Shown: positions 17,161-25,444 of the stretch, one piece after another
Layout: every line of letters starts with the position of its first letter
Position numbering within the stretch: the stretch's first letter is position 1
NCBI GenBank assembly: GCA_040307385.1
Contig: JAWRJQ010000060.1
Coordinates: forward strand, 1 to 28,221
Source of the DNA: RUG721 sp040307385
GTDB taxonomy: Bacteria > Actinomycetota > Coriobacteriia > Coriobacteriales > Atopobiaceae
DNA length: 28,221 nt
Direction: 5' to 3'
The notes under the pieces: generated by a model
What the model saw: the letters and a program-made list of their open reading frames with translations, nothing else
The model's database searches: none
Told to the model about the DNA's origin: nothing
Program-made: the position numbers and the translations under genes

Positions 17161-17816
17161 CGCAGGATCCTCACTTTCTTGTCGATGAGGTTACCCACAT
17201 ACCCGATCACGAGCGAGGTACCCGCATAGCCGATAGCGGAGATGAAGAAGGCGCCGATGCCGCCCACCGAGCGCGAATTGACGTAGTTCACCATGCCGGT
17301 GAGCTCGGGCGGCTTGAGTGGCACCTGCGAGGCGAGCGCCGTGGTGAGCAGCGTGCCGATGAGGAGGTTGGTCATGGGCAGGATGGCGGAGCGCACCGCC
17401 TGCGGAATCACCACATGGCGCAGGATCTTCCCAAAGGAGAGGCCCACCGAGCGCGCGGCCTCGATCTGGCCCACGCCGATGGTGTTGATGCCCGTCATGA
17501 GGTTCTCGGACGCGAACGACGCCACCACCATGGTGACGGTGACCATGGCTCCTATCTTGTAGTCGAGCGTGAGCCCCAGATACGGGAGCGCGTAGATGAT
17601 GATGACCAGCAGCGACACGCCGGGAATGTTGCGGAAGACCTGCACGTAGAAATCGCCCAGAATACGCAGCGGTTTGATGGGCGATACGCGGAATACGGTG
17701 ATGGCCAGCGCGATGACCAGCGCGCACGAAAACGAGATCGCCGTCATGGACCATGTTTGCACGAGCGCCTGCAGGTAGTTCTCTCCATAGGTCGAGAACA
17801 GCTCTTGAATGCCCAC
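17157..17816 (-). CDS. gluC: Polar amino acid ABC transporter, permease 1
   Basis: A 219-residue HisM/GlnP-type permease with about five membrane helices. Its EAA loop is GVGQIEAARSVGLSFGKIL and the family motif QVFRNIPGVSLL is present. I chose the GTG at 17816 because a perfect AAGGAGG lies 6-7 nt upstream and the protein then begins GIQELFSTYGENYLQALVQT, the normal start of this family. The frame stays open much further upstream, but that part is antisense-type shadow over the binding-protein gene. A hairpin at 17857-17888 separates it from the binding-protein gene. Pairs with the second permease, whose ATG overlaps its stop. Confidence 0.92.
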   Translation of the reverse strand: MGIQELFSTYGENYLQALVQTWSMTAISFSCALVIALAITVFRVSPIKPLRILGDFYVQVFRNIPGVSLLVIIIYALPYLGLTLDYKIGAMVTVTMVVASFASENLMTGINTIGVGQIEAARSVGLSFGKILRHVVIPQAVRSAILPMTNLLIGTLLTTALASQVPLKPPELTGMVNYVNSRSVGGIGAFFISAIGYAGTSLVIGYVGNLIDKKVRILR

Positions 17817-17856
17817 GAATACACCTCCTTCTTGTCGGTTGCACCCGCTTCTGAAG

Positions 17857-17888
17857 AAAAGCCCCCGCAGGCATTGCTCTGCGGGGGC
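17857..17888 (-). terminator. Intra-operon hairpin after the binding-protein gene
   Basis: Minus-strand gcccccgcag (17888-17879) and ctgcgggggc (17870-17861) form a perfect 10-bp stem with an 8-nt loop, followed by TTTTC. It lies between the binding-protein stop and the strong ribosome binding site of the first permease. It probably terminates most transcripts or protects the binding-protein mRNA, giving more binding protein than permease. Confidence 0.75.
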
Positions 17889-17920
17889 CGCGAAACGAAT
17901 GCGTGACCCTCGAACGGTGC

Positions 17921-18886
17921 CTAGACGCCGGGCACCGGGGGCTCGGGGACGTCGGTGATGCCGGTGCGATCGCCGATGCAGATCTGCCAGAGCTGGGTCC
18001 ACAGGCCGCTGGAGATGACCGTGTTCAAGAACTCGTTGACGAAGGCGACGCCGTCGGAATCGAGCGGCAGGCCGATGCCGTAGTTGTCGTCGGGACCGAA
18101 CTCGCCGGCCAGACGGTACTTGCCGGGGTTGGAGACCATGGAGCCCATGTGCAGCGAGACGTCGACCACATAGGCGTCGATGCGGCCCTGCTCGAGGGCG
18201 CGGCGCAGCTCCTCGTCGGTGCCGATCTCCTGCACGTCTGCGCCGGGAGCGTACTCCTCGAGCAGCGCGCGGCCCGTGGAGCCCTCCTGCACGCCCACGG
18301 TCTTGCCGTCGAGATCCTCGACGCCGTTGATGTCGGTGTTGGAGGCGGCTACAAGAATGCCCTGATGTGCGGTGAAGTAGGGGCCTGCGAAGGAGATGAC
18401 CTCCTGGCGGGCCGGCGTGATGGAGTAGGTGGCGAAGACGGCATCGACCTGATCGGACTGGAGCACCGACTCGCGCGTGGACGACTGCACGAGGGTGACA
18501 TCGTAGTTGTTGGGATCGCCGAGGATGTAGCCGGCGAGCATCTGGTAGAGGCCCGCATCGAAGCCGCGCATATGACCATCGACCTCGTTGAGCAGCGAGA
18601 AGAGCTGGGAGGTCTGGGTAGCGCCCACACGGAACACGCCGGCGTTCTTGACCTTGGTGGCCCACTCGCTCGCAGCGATGGCCGCGTCGTCGGCTACAGG
18701 TCCGCTCGATACGAGCGCGTCGAATGCCTCGACGTCGATCTGGACGGCATCGGAGGCCTCCTCGCCGCCGTCGCCGGATCCGCCGTCGGCAGGCTCTCCG
18801 CCGTCGCAGCCGGCAAGGGCCAGCATGGCCGCACCGCTGAGACCGAGTGCGAGCACGGAGCGGCGGCTGATGTTAGCTGTCTTCAT
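17921..18886 (-). CDS. gluB: Polar amino acid ABC transporter, substrate-binding lipoprotein
   Basis: A 321-residue family 3 solute-binding protein. The signal peptide has SRRSVLALG, a Tat-like twin arginine, and ends in the lipobox LALAGC with C27 as the lipid-anchored residue. A Gly/Asp/Glu linker follows. Binding-domain motifs include GVFRVGATQT, GFDAGLYQMLAGYI, DAVFATYSITPARQEVISFA (the region that contacts the amino acid), KTVGVQEGSTGRALL and YVVDVSLHMGSM. The Asp-Ala-Val-Phe-Ala form resembles GluB of Corynebacterium, hence glutamate or glutamine as a guess. The ATG at 18886 follows AAAGGATG and gives a clean signal peptide. A 200-nt leader with palindromes lies upstream; a hairpin follows. 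Confidence 0.92.
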   Translation of the reverse strand: MKTANISRRSVLALGLSGAAMLALAGCDGGEPADGGSGDGGEEASDAVQIDVEAFDALVSSGPVADDAAIAASEWATKVKNAGVFRVGATQTSQLFSLLNEVDGHMRGFDAGLYQMLAGYILGDPNNYDVTLVQSSTRESVLQSDQVDAVFATYSITPARQEVISFAGPYFTAHQGILVAASNTDINGVEDLDGKTVGVQEGSTGRALLEEYAPGADVQEIGTDEELRRALEQGRIDAYVVDVSLHMGSMVSNPGKYRLAGEFGPDDNYGIGLPLDSDGVAFVNEFLNTVISSGLWTQLWQICIGDRTGITDVPEPPVPGV

Positions 18887-19213
18887 AGGAACACATCCTT
18901 TCTTTTGGGGGCACATTTCATGATGCCCACATAGCGCAGCGCCTAAACACGTGGATAGAGCCGTGCAATAAAAAAGCCTGGCCGAACACATGACGGGGTA
19001 TGCCCGAACTCAGGGGAAGCATCGCGCCTTTACATACAGGCCGGCCCCTCGGCTCGGGCTAGAAACAGGTGCACCGACGTGCGCTGCTATACATGATCCT
19101 GATCATCATAGTTCTCAACTATACGTGAACGCGAAAAGAGGGCAAGCGCCTGTAACAGGCTCGAAAACCTCGCATCGGAACCTGAGGTGCGTCAGGCGGA
19201 CTCGCCCTTCCCG
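18887..19213 (-). promoter_or_regulatory. Long upstream/leader region of the amino acid transporter operon
   Basis: These 327 bases between uppP and gluB (both minus strand) hold no gene. Three small palindromes stand in the distal half: 19147-19159 (gcctgtaacaggc), 19108-19122 (atagttctcaactat) and 19093-19106 (atgatcctgatcat). A TATAGC -10-like hexamer (minus strand, 19091-19086) abuts the last. The remaining 200-nt leader can fold: GCCCGA/TCGGGC, AGGGG/CCCCT and GCCT/AGGC pairs are nested between about 19060 and 19001, and a T6 run on the minus strand (18974-18969) follows. I do not recognise a named riboswitch. Confidence 0.45.
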
Positions 19214-20110
19214 TTAGCGCACGATCGCGAAGAAGGCTATGACGGCGATGCCGAGCGCGATGCGGTAAACGCCGAACGGCTTGAAATCGTGCTTGCGCAC
19301 GAACCCCATGAGGAACCTGATGGCGAGCAGCGACACGATGAAGGCCGAGACGGAACCCACGCCGAGGATGGCGAGCTCGCCGGCGGCGAAGGCGTTTCCG
19401 CCGAGGAAGAACTTGAGCAGGCGCAGCAGCGACGCCCCGAACATGACGGGGATTGCCAGGAAGAAGGTGAACTCCGCCGCAACCGGCCGGGTGCACCCCA
19501 GGGCGAGGCCGCCGATGATCGTGGAACCCGAGCGCGAGGTTCCCGGCACGAGCGAGAGCACCTGGAAGAGGCCGATGCCGATCGCGGTCTTCCATGAGAT
19601 GTCGTCGAGGGATGCGATGGGAGCGAGCGCGTCGGCGGGTGCCGAGGCATCGGTTCGCGCAAGGTGCCGGCCCGCAGATAGGGAGGCCGCACGGGCGTTG
19701 CGGCGGTTCTCGAGAACGATGAAGACGACGCCGTACACGATGAGCGCAGCGGCGATGACGAAGGGTCCCGAGAGATGCTCGTCCATCCAGTCGTCGAGCG
19801 GGATGCCCACCACGGCAGCGGGGATGCACGCCACGACGATCTTCGCCCAGAGCGCCCAGGTGCGCGTGCGCTCCTCGGACGTCTTCGCGCGCGAGAAGGG
19901 ATTGAGCCTCCCGAAGTAGAGCACCATCACGGCAAGGATGGCGCCCAGCTGGATGACCACGAGGAACATGGTCCAAAAGGCATCGGAGACATCGAGTTTG
20001 ACGAGCTGATCGAGCAGCAGCATGTGCCCCGTCGATGAGATGGGCAGCCATTCGGTGATGCCCTCGACGAGACCGTACACGACCGCTTTCAGCACCTCGA
20101 TGATGTCCAT
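19214..20110 (-). CDS. uppP: Undecaprenyl-diphosphatase
   Basis: A 298-residue integral membrane phosphatase (UppP/BacA) that converts undecaprenyl diphosphate to the monophosphate, recycling the lipid carrier for peptidoglycan and other envelope polymers. Both active-site motifs are present: EGITEWLPISSTGH at residues 16-29 and PGTSRSGSTIIGG in the second half. About seven to eight hydrophobic helices are visible. A non-conserved Ala/Arg-rich cytoplasmic loop (about 135-170) is longer than in E. coli. GGGAGG precedes the ATG. High levels of this enzyme give bacitracin tolerance in other bacteria. It is divergent from a cell-wall protein gene. Confidence 0.96.
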   Translation of the reverse strand: MDIIEVLKAVVYGLVEGITEWLPISSTGHMLLLDQLVKLDVSDAFWTMFLVVIQLGAILAVMVLYFGRLNPFSRAKTSEERTRTWALWAKIVVACIPAAVVGIPLDDWMDEHLSGPFVIAAALIVYGVVFIVLENRRNARAASLSAGRHLARTDASAPADALAPIASLDDISWKTAIGIGLFQVLSLVPGTSRSGSTIIGGLALGCTRPVAAEFTFFLAIPVMFGASLLRLLKFFLGGNAFAAGELAILGVGSVSAFIVSLLAIRFLMGFVRKHDFKPFGVYRIALGIAVIAFFAIVR

Positions 20111-20153
20111 GCGAACCTCCCGCAGAGCGATGCCATGACCCTAACAGCCATTC

Positions 20154-20159
20154 ATGATA
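20154..20159 (-). promoter_or_regulatory. -10 box before uppP
   Basis: Minus-strand TATCAT (gggTATCATgaat) lies 43 nt before the uppP ATG. The same hexamer stands before asnS and the small gene at 27060-27251. Confidence 0.45.
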
Positions 20160-20238
20160 CCCTTGGAAGTCCTCGTATGCCCGCACTCCATCAATGTCCT
20201 CAAATCGTGGAAGAACCGTGATACGGGTAAAACTGCGA

Positions 20239-20244
20239 TAAACT
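20239..20244 (+). promoter_or_regulatory. -10 box before the coiled-coil cell-wall gene
   Basis: TAAACT lies 38 nt before the TTG at 20283 but only 8 nt before the ATG at 20253. Its spacing to other genes in the window is 23-56 nt, which favours the TTG as the start. Confidence 0.4.
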
Positions 20245-20282
20245 GATACCCCATGCGTCATACGATTTTTGGGAGACAGATC

Positions 20283-21401
20283 TTGGCCGACTATCCACGA
20301 CACAGGACGACCATCCTCGTGCCCGCGCTTCTCGCCATGGTACTGAGCGTCCTTCTTTTCATGCCCGTCACAGCCCGGGCAGCCACCATGGCAGAGCTGC
20401 AGGCAGAGGTCGTGCGCTGCAGCGACGAATACGATGCGACCGTCGCGCGTATCGAGGAGATCCAATCCGAGATAGAAACCAATGAGGACCGCATCGCCGA
20501 GATCGAGGCTATGCTCCCCGACCAGCGGCAACGTGCGAGCGACTCCATCCGTTGGCAGTACCGCGTCTCGCGCGACGCACCGGGTCTCATCGAGATGGTT
20601 CTGTCGGCGGACAGCTTCTACGACATGCTCGCAACGCTCCAATACCTCGATATCATCCAAACGCGCAACAACGACGAGCTGCAGGCCCTGATCGACCTCG
20701 ATGCAGAGCTCACGAGCACGCGCGAGGCCTTGGCCGACGACATGGCGCGGGCCGAGGAGGAGCGCGCGGCCGCGCAGGAGGCGCTCGATGCGGCCGTCGC
20801 CGCGCGTGAAGAGCTGCAGGCCGCCGTCGCCGCTCAGGAAGCCGCCGAGCGCGAAGAGCGCGAGCGCGCCATCGAGGAGGCGAGCACCCAGGAAACGTTC
20901 ACCAATGCGAGCGGTCAGGAAACCGCCGTCGAGGTTCCCCCTTCGGTGGACACGGGCGCCACCGGCGGCGGAAGCAGCGCCAGCAGCGAGCCCGAAGACG
21001 ACGCCTCCGCAGCCGACACCAACACCCGCGAGTACTTCGTCGAGGTGTGGACCGGACGCATCGACAACTACCTCGCCGGATCGCCGCTGGCAGGCTACGG
21101 CTACGCCTTTGCTGAGGCTGCCTGGGATTACGGTGTGGATCCGCGCTGGTCGCCCGCCATCGCCGCGGTCGAGAGCTCCAAGGGCTACGACTGCTTCGAA
21201 CCCTATAATGCCTGGGGCTGGTTCGCATACCTCGGCAACGATTGGGACAGCTCCATCCGTGCGCACGTGCGCGGCTTGGCCAACGGATACGGTTATACGC
21301 TCACCTACGCCGGCGCGGCCAGCTACTGCCCGCCGGGCGATTACTGGTATGCGCGGTGCGCTGCGGAGATGCTCTACGTGTGGCCCAACGACCAGCTCTG
21401 A
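20283..21401 (+). CDS. Secreted coiled-coil protein with C-terminal lysozyme-like domain
   Basis: A 372-residue exported protein. A signal peptide (hydrophobic core TILVPALLAMVLSVLLFM, cleavage near ARA-AT) is followed by a long coiled coil (about 35-205) rich in Glu, Ala and Gln. Its layout is like the CwlO/PcsB hydrolase regulators, including the RASDSIRWQYRVS and LIEMVLSADSFYDML motifs. A Ser/Gly/Glu linker leads to a C-terminal domain (about 255-372) with GVDPRWSPAIAAVESSKGYD and PYNAWGWFAYLG. This resembles a lysozyme/transglycosylase-like fold with E as candidate catalytic acid. I chose the TTG at 20283 because GGGAG lies 7 nt upstream; the ATG at 20253 has no ribosome binding site. It probably acts in peptidoglycan remodelling. 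Confidence 0.85.
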   Translation: MADYPRHRTTILVPALLAMVLSVLLFMPVTARAATMAELQAEVVRCSDEYDATVARIEEIQSEIETNEDRIAEIEAMLPDQRQRASDSIRWQYRVSRDAPGLIEMVLSADSFYDMLATLQYLDIIQTRNNDELQALIDLDAELTSTREALADDMARAEEERAAAQEALDAAVAAREELQAAVAAQEAAEREERERAIEEASTQETFTNASGQETAVEVPPSVDTGATGGGSSASSEPEDDASAADTNTREYFVEVWTGRIDNYLAGSPLAGYGYAFAEAAWDYGVDPRWSPAIAAVESSKGYDCFEPYNAWGWFAYLGNDWDSSIRAHVRGLANGYGYTLTYAGAASYCPPGDYWYARCAAEMLYVWPNDQL

Positions 21402-21449
21402 TCCTCGGCGCTGCCGCTGGCCGACCGCATATTCTCAAGATTCATATCG

Positions 21450-21467
21450 AGCCGCCTCCGGGCGGCT
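21450..21467 (+). terminator. Weak hairpin between convergent genes
   Basis: agccgcc (21450-21456) and ggcggct (21461-21467) form a 7-bp stem with a 4-nt loop, followed by tgttc. It lies between the convergent stop codons of the cell-wall gene and the EamA gene. It is T-poor, so it is a weak terminator at best. Confidence 0.45.
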
Positions 21468-21491
21468 TGTTCATGCGCCGCTTCCGCGCCG

Positions 21492-22391
21492 TCAGTTTTC
21501 GTTGACGTGCGAGGTGAGGATGACCATGGCGAGTATCAGCGCAAATCCCAGCAGATCTGCCCCGGACAGGGACGTCTTGAGCCAGAGCACCGTGGCGACG
21601 GTCGCCGTCACGGGCTCTATGGTGCCGAGCAGGGAGGCGCGCACGGGCCCCACATCCTTGGCACCTTGGAGGAACAGCGCATAGGAACCGAAGGTGCCGA
21701 GCACGATGCAGAAGGAGAAAAGCGCTGCGCCCGCCAGGTCGAAGTCGGGCATGTGCTCCCACGGGCGCGCGAACGGCACGAGCGAGAGGCCCGACATGAG
21801 GAAGGCGAGCCCGTTGACCGTGAAGTTCCCAAAGCGCTCGATGGCCCGCTTGGGAAGAACCGAGAGGCACGCATATGAGACGGCGAGCAGAACGCCCCAC
21901 ACCACTCCCGATGCCGGCAGCGCGAGCTGGCCCGACCTGCCTCCCGTCGCTATCAGGTAGGTACCCGCGAGGGCGCAGACGATGCCCAGCACCTCGCGCT
22001 TGCGCGGCGCGCGGCGGGCGGCGATGCAGACGTATGCCAACACGAACAGCATACCGAGGCTTTGGATGACGGTAGCGGTGGCGGGATTGGTCCAGTAGAT
22101 GGCCTTCATGTACGCAACCTGCGAGGAGAGGATGGCGGAGAGGCTCACGCAGAAGATCCAGAGGAGGTTCTTGGGCGACGAGACGACCTCGTGCAGGGAG
22201 CTGCGCGACGCGGCCCATGCGGGGATGAGGAAGAGCCAGCAGCTCAGCAGCTCGCGCACGCACGCGAACCACAGAGGATCGACATCGTAGGCGCCCATCA
22301 GGTAGCCGGAAACCGTTCCGTTGAGGCCCCAGAGCATCCCGCCCAGAAGCGTCATCGCTATGCCGCGCCGCACGCGGGTTTTCTCCTCCAT
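21492..22391 (-). CDS. EamA-family (DMT) membrane transporter
   Basis: A 299-residue drug/metabolite-transporter superfamily protein with ten hydrophobic helices in two EamA repeats. The first repeat opens MTLLGGMLWGLNGTVSGYLM; the second begins near ASGVVWGVLLAVSYACLSV and holds the typical motif LLGTIEPVTATVATVLWL. Members export amino acids, nucleosides or other small metabolites; the substrate is not visible. The ATG at 22391 follows AGGGGG and gives a short basic N-terminus (EEKTRVRR); the longer open frame upstream is not supported. Divergent from the M16 protease gene. Confidence 0.92.
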   Translation of the reverse strand: MEEKTRVRRGIAMTLLGGMLWGLNGTVSGYLMGAYDVDPLWFACVRELLSCWLFLIPAWAASRSSLHEVVSSPKNLLWIFCVSLSAILSSQVAYMKAIYWTNPATATVIQSLGMLFVLAYVCIAARRAPRKREVLGIVCALAGTYLIATGGRSGQLALPASGVVWGVLLAVSYACLSVLPKRAIERFGNFTVNGLAFLMSGLSLVPFARPWEHMPDFDLAGAALFSFCIVLGTFGSYALFLQGAKDVGPVRASLLGTIEPVTATVATVLWLKTSLSGADLLGFALILAMVILTSHVNEN

Positions 22392-22415
22392 CGAACCCCC
22401 TGTCCAGATTGTGAG

Positions 22416-22421
22416 AGCATA
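22416..22421 (-). promoter_or_regulatory. -10 box before the EamA gene
   Basis: Minus-strand gcTATGCTctc lies 24 nt before the ATG at 22391. Same TAnnnT style as the other promoters. Confidence 0.45.
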
Positions 22422-22466
22422 GCACGTTTGGAGCTGTGCCTGTGCACCATGACGCCGCCCCTCTGC

Positions 22467-22472
22467 TACAGT
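22467..22472 (+). promoter_or_regulatory. -10 box before the M16 protease gene
   Basis: gcTACAGTgg lies 29 nt before the ATG at 22502 and faces the divergent EamA promoter 45 bp away. Confidence 0.5.
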
Positions 22473-22501
22473 GGACAGATACGCAATCAACGGAGGTATC
22501 T

Positions 22502-25444
22502 ATGACCCACACCGCCCGCACCTTCCTGGAGCCGCGCGAGGACCTTGCCGTAGGCAGCCGCCACGAGGGCTTCACCGTCATCGCCATCGAGCAGATCCCC
22601 GAGCTGTCGGGCTGCGCCTACCAGCTGCGCCACGATGCCAGCGGAGCGCGCATGCTCTGGCTCGCCTGCGACGACGCCAACCGCGCCTTCGCCATCGGCT
22701 TCAAGACGCCGCCGGCAGACGACACGGGCGTCTTCCACATCCTCGAGCACTCGGTGCTCTGCGGATCGGAGCGCTTCCCCGTGAAGGAGCCGTTCGTCAC
22801 CCTGCTCAAAACGTCCATGCAGACGTTTCTCAACGCCATGACGTTTCCCGACAAAACCCTCTACCCGGTGGCGTCGACCAACGTGACCGATCTCGAGAAC
22901 CTCATGGACGTCTATCTCGATGCCGTGCTGCATCCCGCCATCTACCGGCGCCCGCGCATCTTCGAGCAGGAGGGATGGCACTTCGAGCTCGAGGCGCCCG
23001 ATGCGCCGCTCACCTACAACGGCGTGGTGCTGAACGAGATGAAGGGTGCCACCTCCGACCCCGACGACGTGCTCTTCTCGGAGGTCAGCAGAGCGCTCTT
23101 CCCCAACACGGCCTACCGCTTCGAATCGGGCGGCAATCCGCGCGCCATCCCCACGCTCACCTACGATGAGTTCCTCGACAACCACGCGCGCCACTACAAT
23201 CTGGCGAACAGCTACACCATCCTCTACGGCGACCTCGATCTCGACCGCGAGCTTGCCTTCATCGGCAAGCGCTTCGCGCAGGCGGAGCAGCGCTGCGCCA
23301 AAGCCCCCAACCCGCTCGGCCTGCAGTCCCCCGTGGCGGCGCCTACGCGCAGGATCGAGATGGCAACCGCCCCGGAAAACGCCAGCGTGGCGCTCGCCTA
23401 TGTCATCGGCACCTCGGCCCAGCGGGAGCGCATGCTCGCGGCAGACATCCTGCTCGATGCCCTCTGCGGATCCAACGAGGCCCCGCTCAAGCGTCGCGTG
23501 CTCGATGCGGGCCTGGGCGAGGACTTCTCGGCCATGCTGCTCGATCAGATGCTGCAGCCCCAGATCATGTTCACCCTCAAGGGCGCCAAGGCGGGCGTGG
23601 CCGAGCAGTTCCGCGCGCTTGTGGAGAGCACGTGCGCCGAGCTCGCCGAGGCGGGCATCCCCGCCGACCGGCTCCGCGCCTCGCTCGCGCAGGCCGAGTT
23701 CAACCTGCGCGAGCGGGAATTCGGCGTGGCGGATGGCGTGGCCTATGCCATGGCGGCCATGTCGAGCTGGCTCTACGATGACGATGACCCCGTATCCTAC
23801 GTGCGGTACGAGCAGGAGCTCGCCCGCATGAAAGACGGTCTTGCGAACGGGTACTTCGAGCAGTTGCTGCGCGAGATCGTGCCCGAGAACGCGCACTCCG
23901 CTCTCATCGACCTCGTGCCGGTTGCCGAGGGCGATGCCGCCGAAGAGCTTGCCGAGCTCGCGCGCATCAAGGAAGGCATGTCCGCAGACGACCTGCAGTA
24001 CGTGATCGACGAGGTGGCCGCCCTGCGCTACGAGCAGGAGCTCGAGGATGCGCCCGAGGATCTTGCCAAGCTGCCGAGGCTCTCGGTGGCCGACATCGGA
24101 AGCGCCGCCGCAGAAGAGCCTGTCGCGCAGGAAGCGGGAGCGCTCCCCTACCTCGTGCATGACATCGATACCCACGGCATCGCCTACGTCTCTCACTACT
24201 TCGATCTGAGCGGCCTGGCATTCGACGAGCTGCCCTATGCGGGGCTGCTCATAAGCCTGCTCGGCAAACTCGATACGGAGCGCCGCAGCGCGTCCGAGCT
24301 CGATACGGCGGTTGAGGAAAACCTCGGCATGCTCAGCTTCTTCACCGAGACCTATGCGCACGATGATGACGCATCGTCCGTCCGGTCGATGCTCGTGGTT
24401 TCCGCAAGCGCGCTGTACGAGAAGCTCGAGGCGCTGGCCGAGCTCCCGCGCGAGATCTGGGCGACCACGCTCTTCGACGATACCGATCGCATGCACGCGA
24501 TTCTCCAGCAGCGCCGTATCGGTCACGAGCAGCTGTACCTCAATTCCGGCCATGCTGCGGCGATGGCGCGGGCGGGCACGTACTTCTCGCCGGAGGCCCT
24601 CATGGCGGACCAGATGGGCGGCGTGTCGTTCTACCTCTTCCTAAAGGACCTTCTTGCCGCATGGGACGAGCGCAAGGACGCGCTCTGCGAGAAGCTCGCC
24701 GGTTTGATCGAGCGCATCTTCCGCATGGACGCGGCAACGATCTCGTTCGCCGGATCGAGCGAGATGCGCGCACGGTTCCAAGAGCTTGCAGGCACGCTCG
24801 GACTCGCCGAGGGCGTGCAGGGCGGCATGCAGCTCAAGATGCCCGAGACCGTCGTGCGCAACGAGGCCTTCATCACCCCGTCCAACGTGGCCTTCGTCTG
24901 CGAGACGGGCCCGGCGTCCCCGCGCGATGCGGGCAGCCGCGGCAGCTGGGCCGTCGCCACCCGCGCCCTCTCCTTCGACTATCTCTGGAACGAGGTGCGC
25001 GTGAAGGGAGGCGCATACGGCACGGGCTTCAGGCACAACGCCGACGGCACCATGCAGTTCTGGTCGTACCGCGACCCCAACGTGGACGGCACCATCGGCC
25101 GCTACGAAGCTGCGCCCGCATGGCTCGCGGCGTGGAATCCCAGCCAGGAGGAGCTCGAGGGCTACATCGTCTCGGCGGTTGCCGGCCACGATGCGCCCGT
25201 GAAACCGCGCGCGCTGGCACGCAGGCAGGATGGGGATTTCTTCCGAGGCCGCGATGCTGCGTGGCGCGACGAGACCCGCTCCCAGATGATCGCGACCACG
25301 GCGGACGACGTGCACGCCCTCGCGGACGCGCTCGCGGATCTCGCTCAAGGAAGCGGCATCTGCGTGTTCGGATCGCGCGAGACGGTGGCGGCAAGCGGCA
25401 TCGACTTCGAGATCACCGAGCTGATGGGGTCTTCCGAGGCCTAG
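22502..25444 (+). CDS. M16C metalloprotease (PreP/insulinase-like)
   Basis: A 980-residue zinc peptidase of the presequence-protease (M16C) branch. The inverted zinc motif HILEH is at residues 79-83 (H79, E82, H83). The distal zinc ligand is probably E179 in GVVLNEMKGATSDPDD, a segment typical of PreP/Cym1. The second half is the inactive partner domain that closes the chamber, with the R/Y-type substrate motif near GGAYGTGFRHNADG. Length fits the family (about 970). No signal peptide is seen, so it likely degrades short peptides in the cytoplasm. CGGAGG lies 6 nt before the ATG. Its stop overlaps that of the convergent HAD gene by 4 nt (shared CTAG). Confidence 0.95.
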   Translation: MTHTARTFLEPREDLAVGSRHEGFTVIAIEQIPELSGCAYQLRHDASGARMLWLACDDANRAFAIGFKTPPADDTGVFHILEHSVLCGSERFPVKEPFVTLLKTSMQTFLNAMTFPDKTLYPVASTNVTDLENLMDVYLDAVLHPAIYRRPRIFEQEGWHFELEAPDAPLTYNGVVLNEMKGATSDPDDVLFSEVSRALFPNTAYRFESGGNPRAIPTLTYDEFLDNHARHYNLANSYTILYGDLDLDRELAFIGKRFAQAEQRCAKAPNPLGLQSPVAAPTRRIEMATAPENASVALAYVIGTSAQRERMLAADILLDALCGSNEAPLKRRVLDAGLGEDFSAMLLDQMLQPQIMFTLKGAKAGVAEQFRALVESTCAELAEAGIPADRLRASLAQAEFNLREREFGVADGVAYAMAAMSSWLYDDDDPVSYVRYEQELARMKDGLANGYFEQLLREIVPENAHSALIDLVPVAEGDAAEELAELARIKEGMSADDLQYVIDEVAALRYEQELEDAPEDLAKLPRLSVADIGSAAAEEPVAQEAGALPYLVHDIDTHGIAYVSHYFDLSGLAFDELPYAGLLISLLGKLDTERRSASELDTAVEENLGMLSFFTETYAHDDDASSVRSMLVVSASALYEKLEALAELPREIWATTLFDDTDRMHAILQQRRIGHEQLYLNSGHAAAMARAGTYFSPEALMADQMGGVSFYLFLKDLLAAWDERKDALCEKLAGLIERIFRMDAATISFAGSSEMRARFQELAGTLGLAEGVQGGMQLKMPETVVRNEAFITPSNVAFVCETGPASPRDAGSRGSWAVATRALSFDYLWNEVRVKGGAYGTGFRHNADGTMQFWSYRDPNVDGTIGRYEAAPAWLAAWNPSQEELEGYIVSAVAGHDAPVKPRALARRQDGDFFRGRDAAWRDETRSQMIATTADDVHALADALADLAQGSGICVFGSRETVAASGIDFEITELMGSSEA

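Noticed and set aside
17817..18665. N-terminal extension of the first permease
   Set aside because: The open frame continues upstream over the binding-protein gene, but the ideal ribosome binding site and the family's normal start are at the GTG at 17816.
18887..18991. N-terminal extension of the binding lipoprotein
   Set aside because: It would bury the signal peptide; the ATG at 18886 gives a standard lipoprotein signal.
18961..19090. A named riboswitch or T-box in the transporter leader
   Set aside because: I compared it by eye with the common classes and found none of the conserved cores; only generic pairing is visible.
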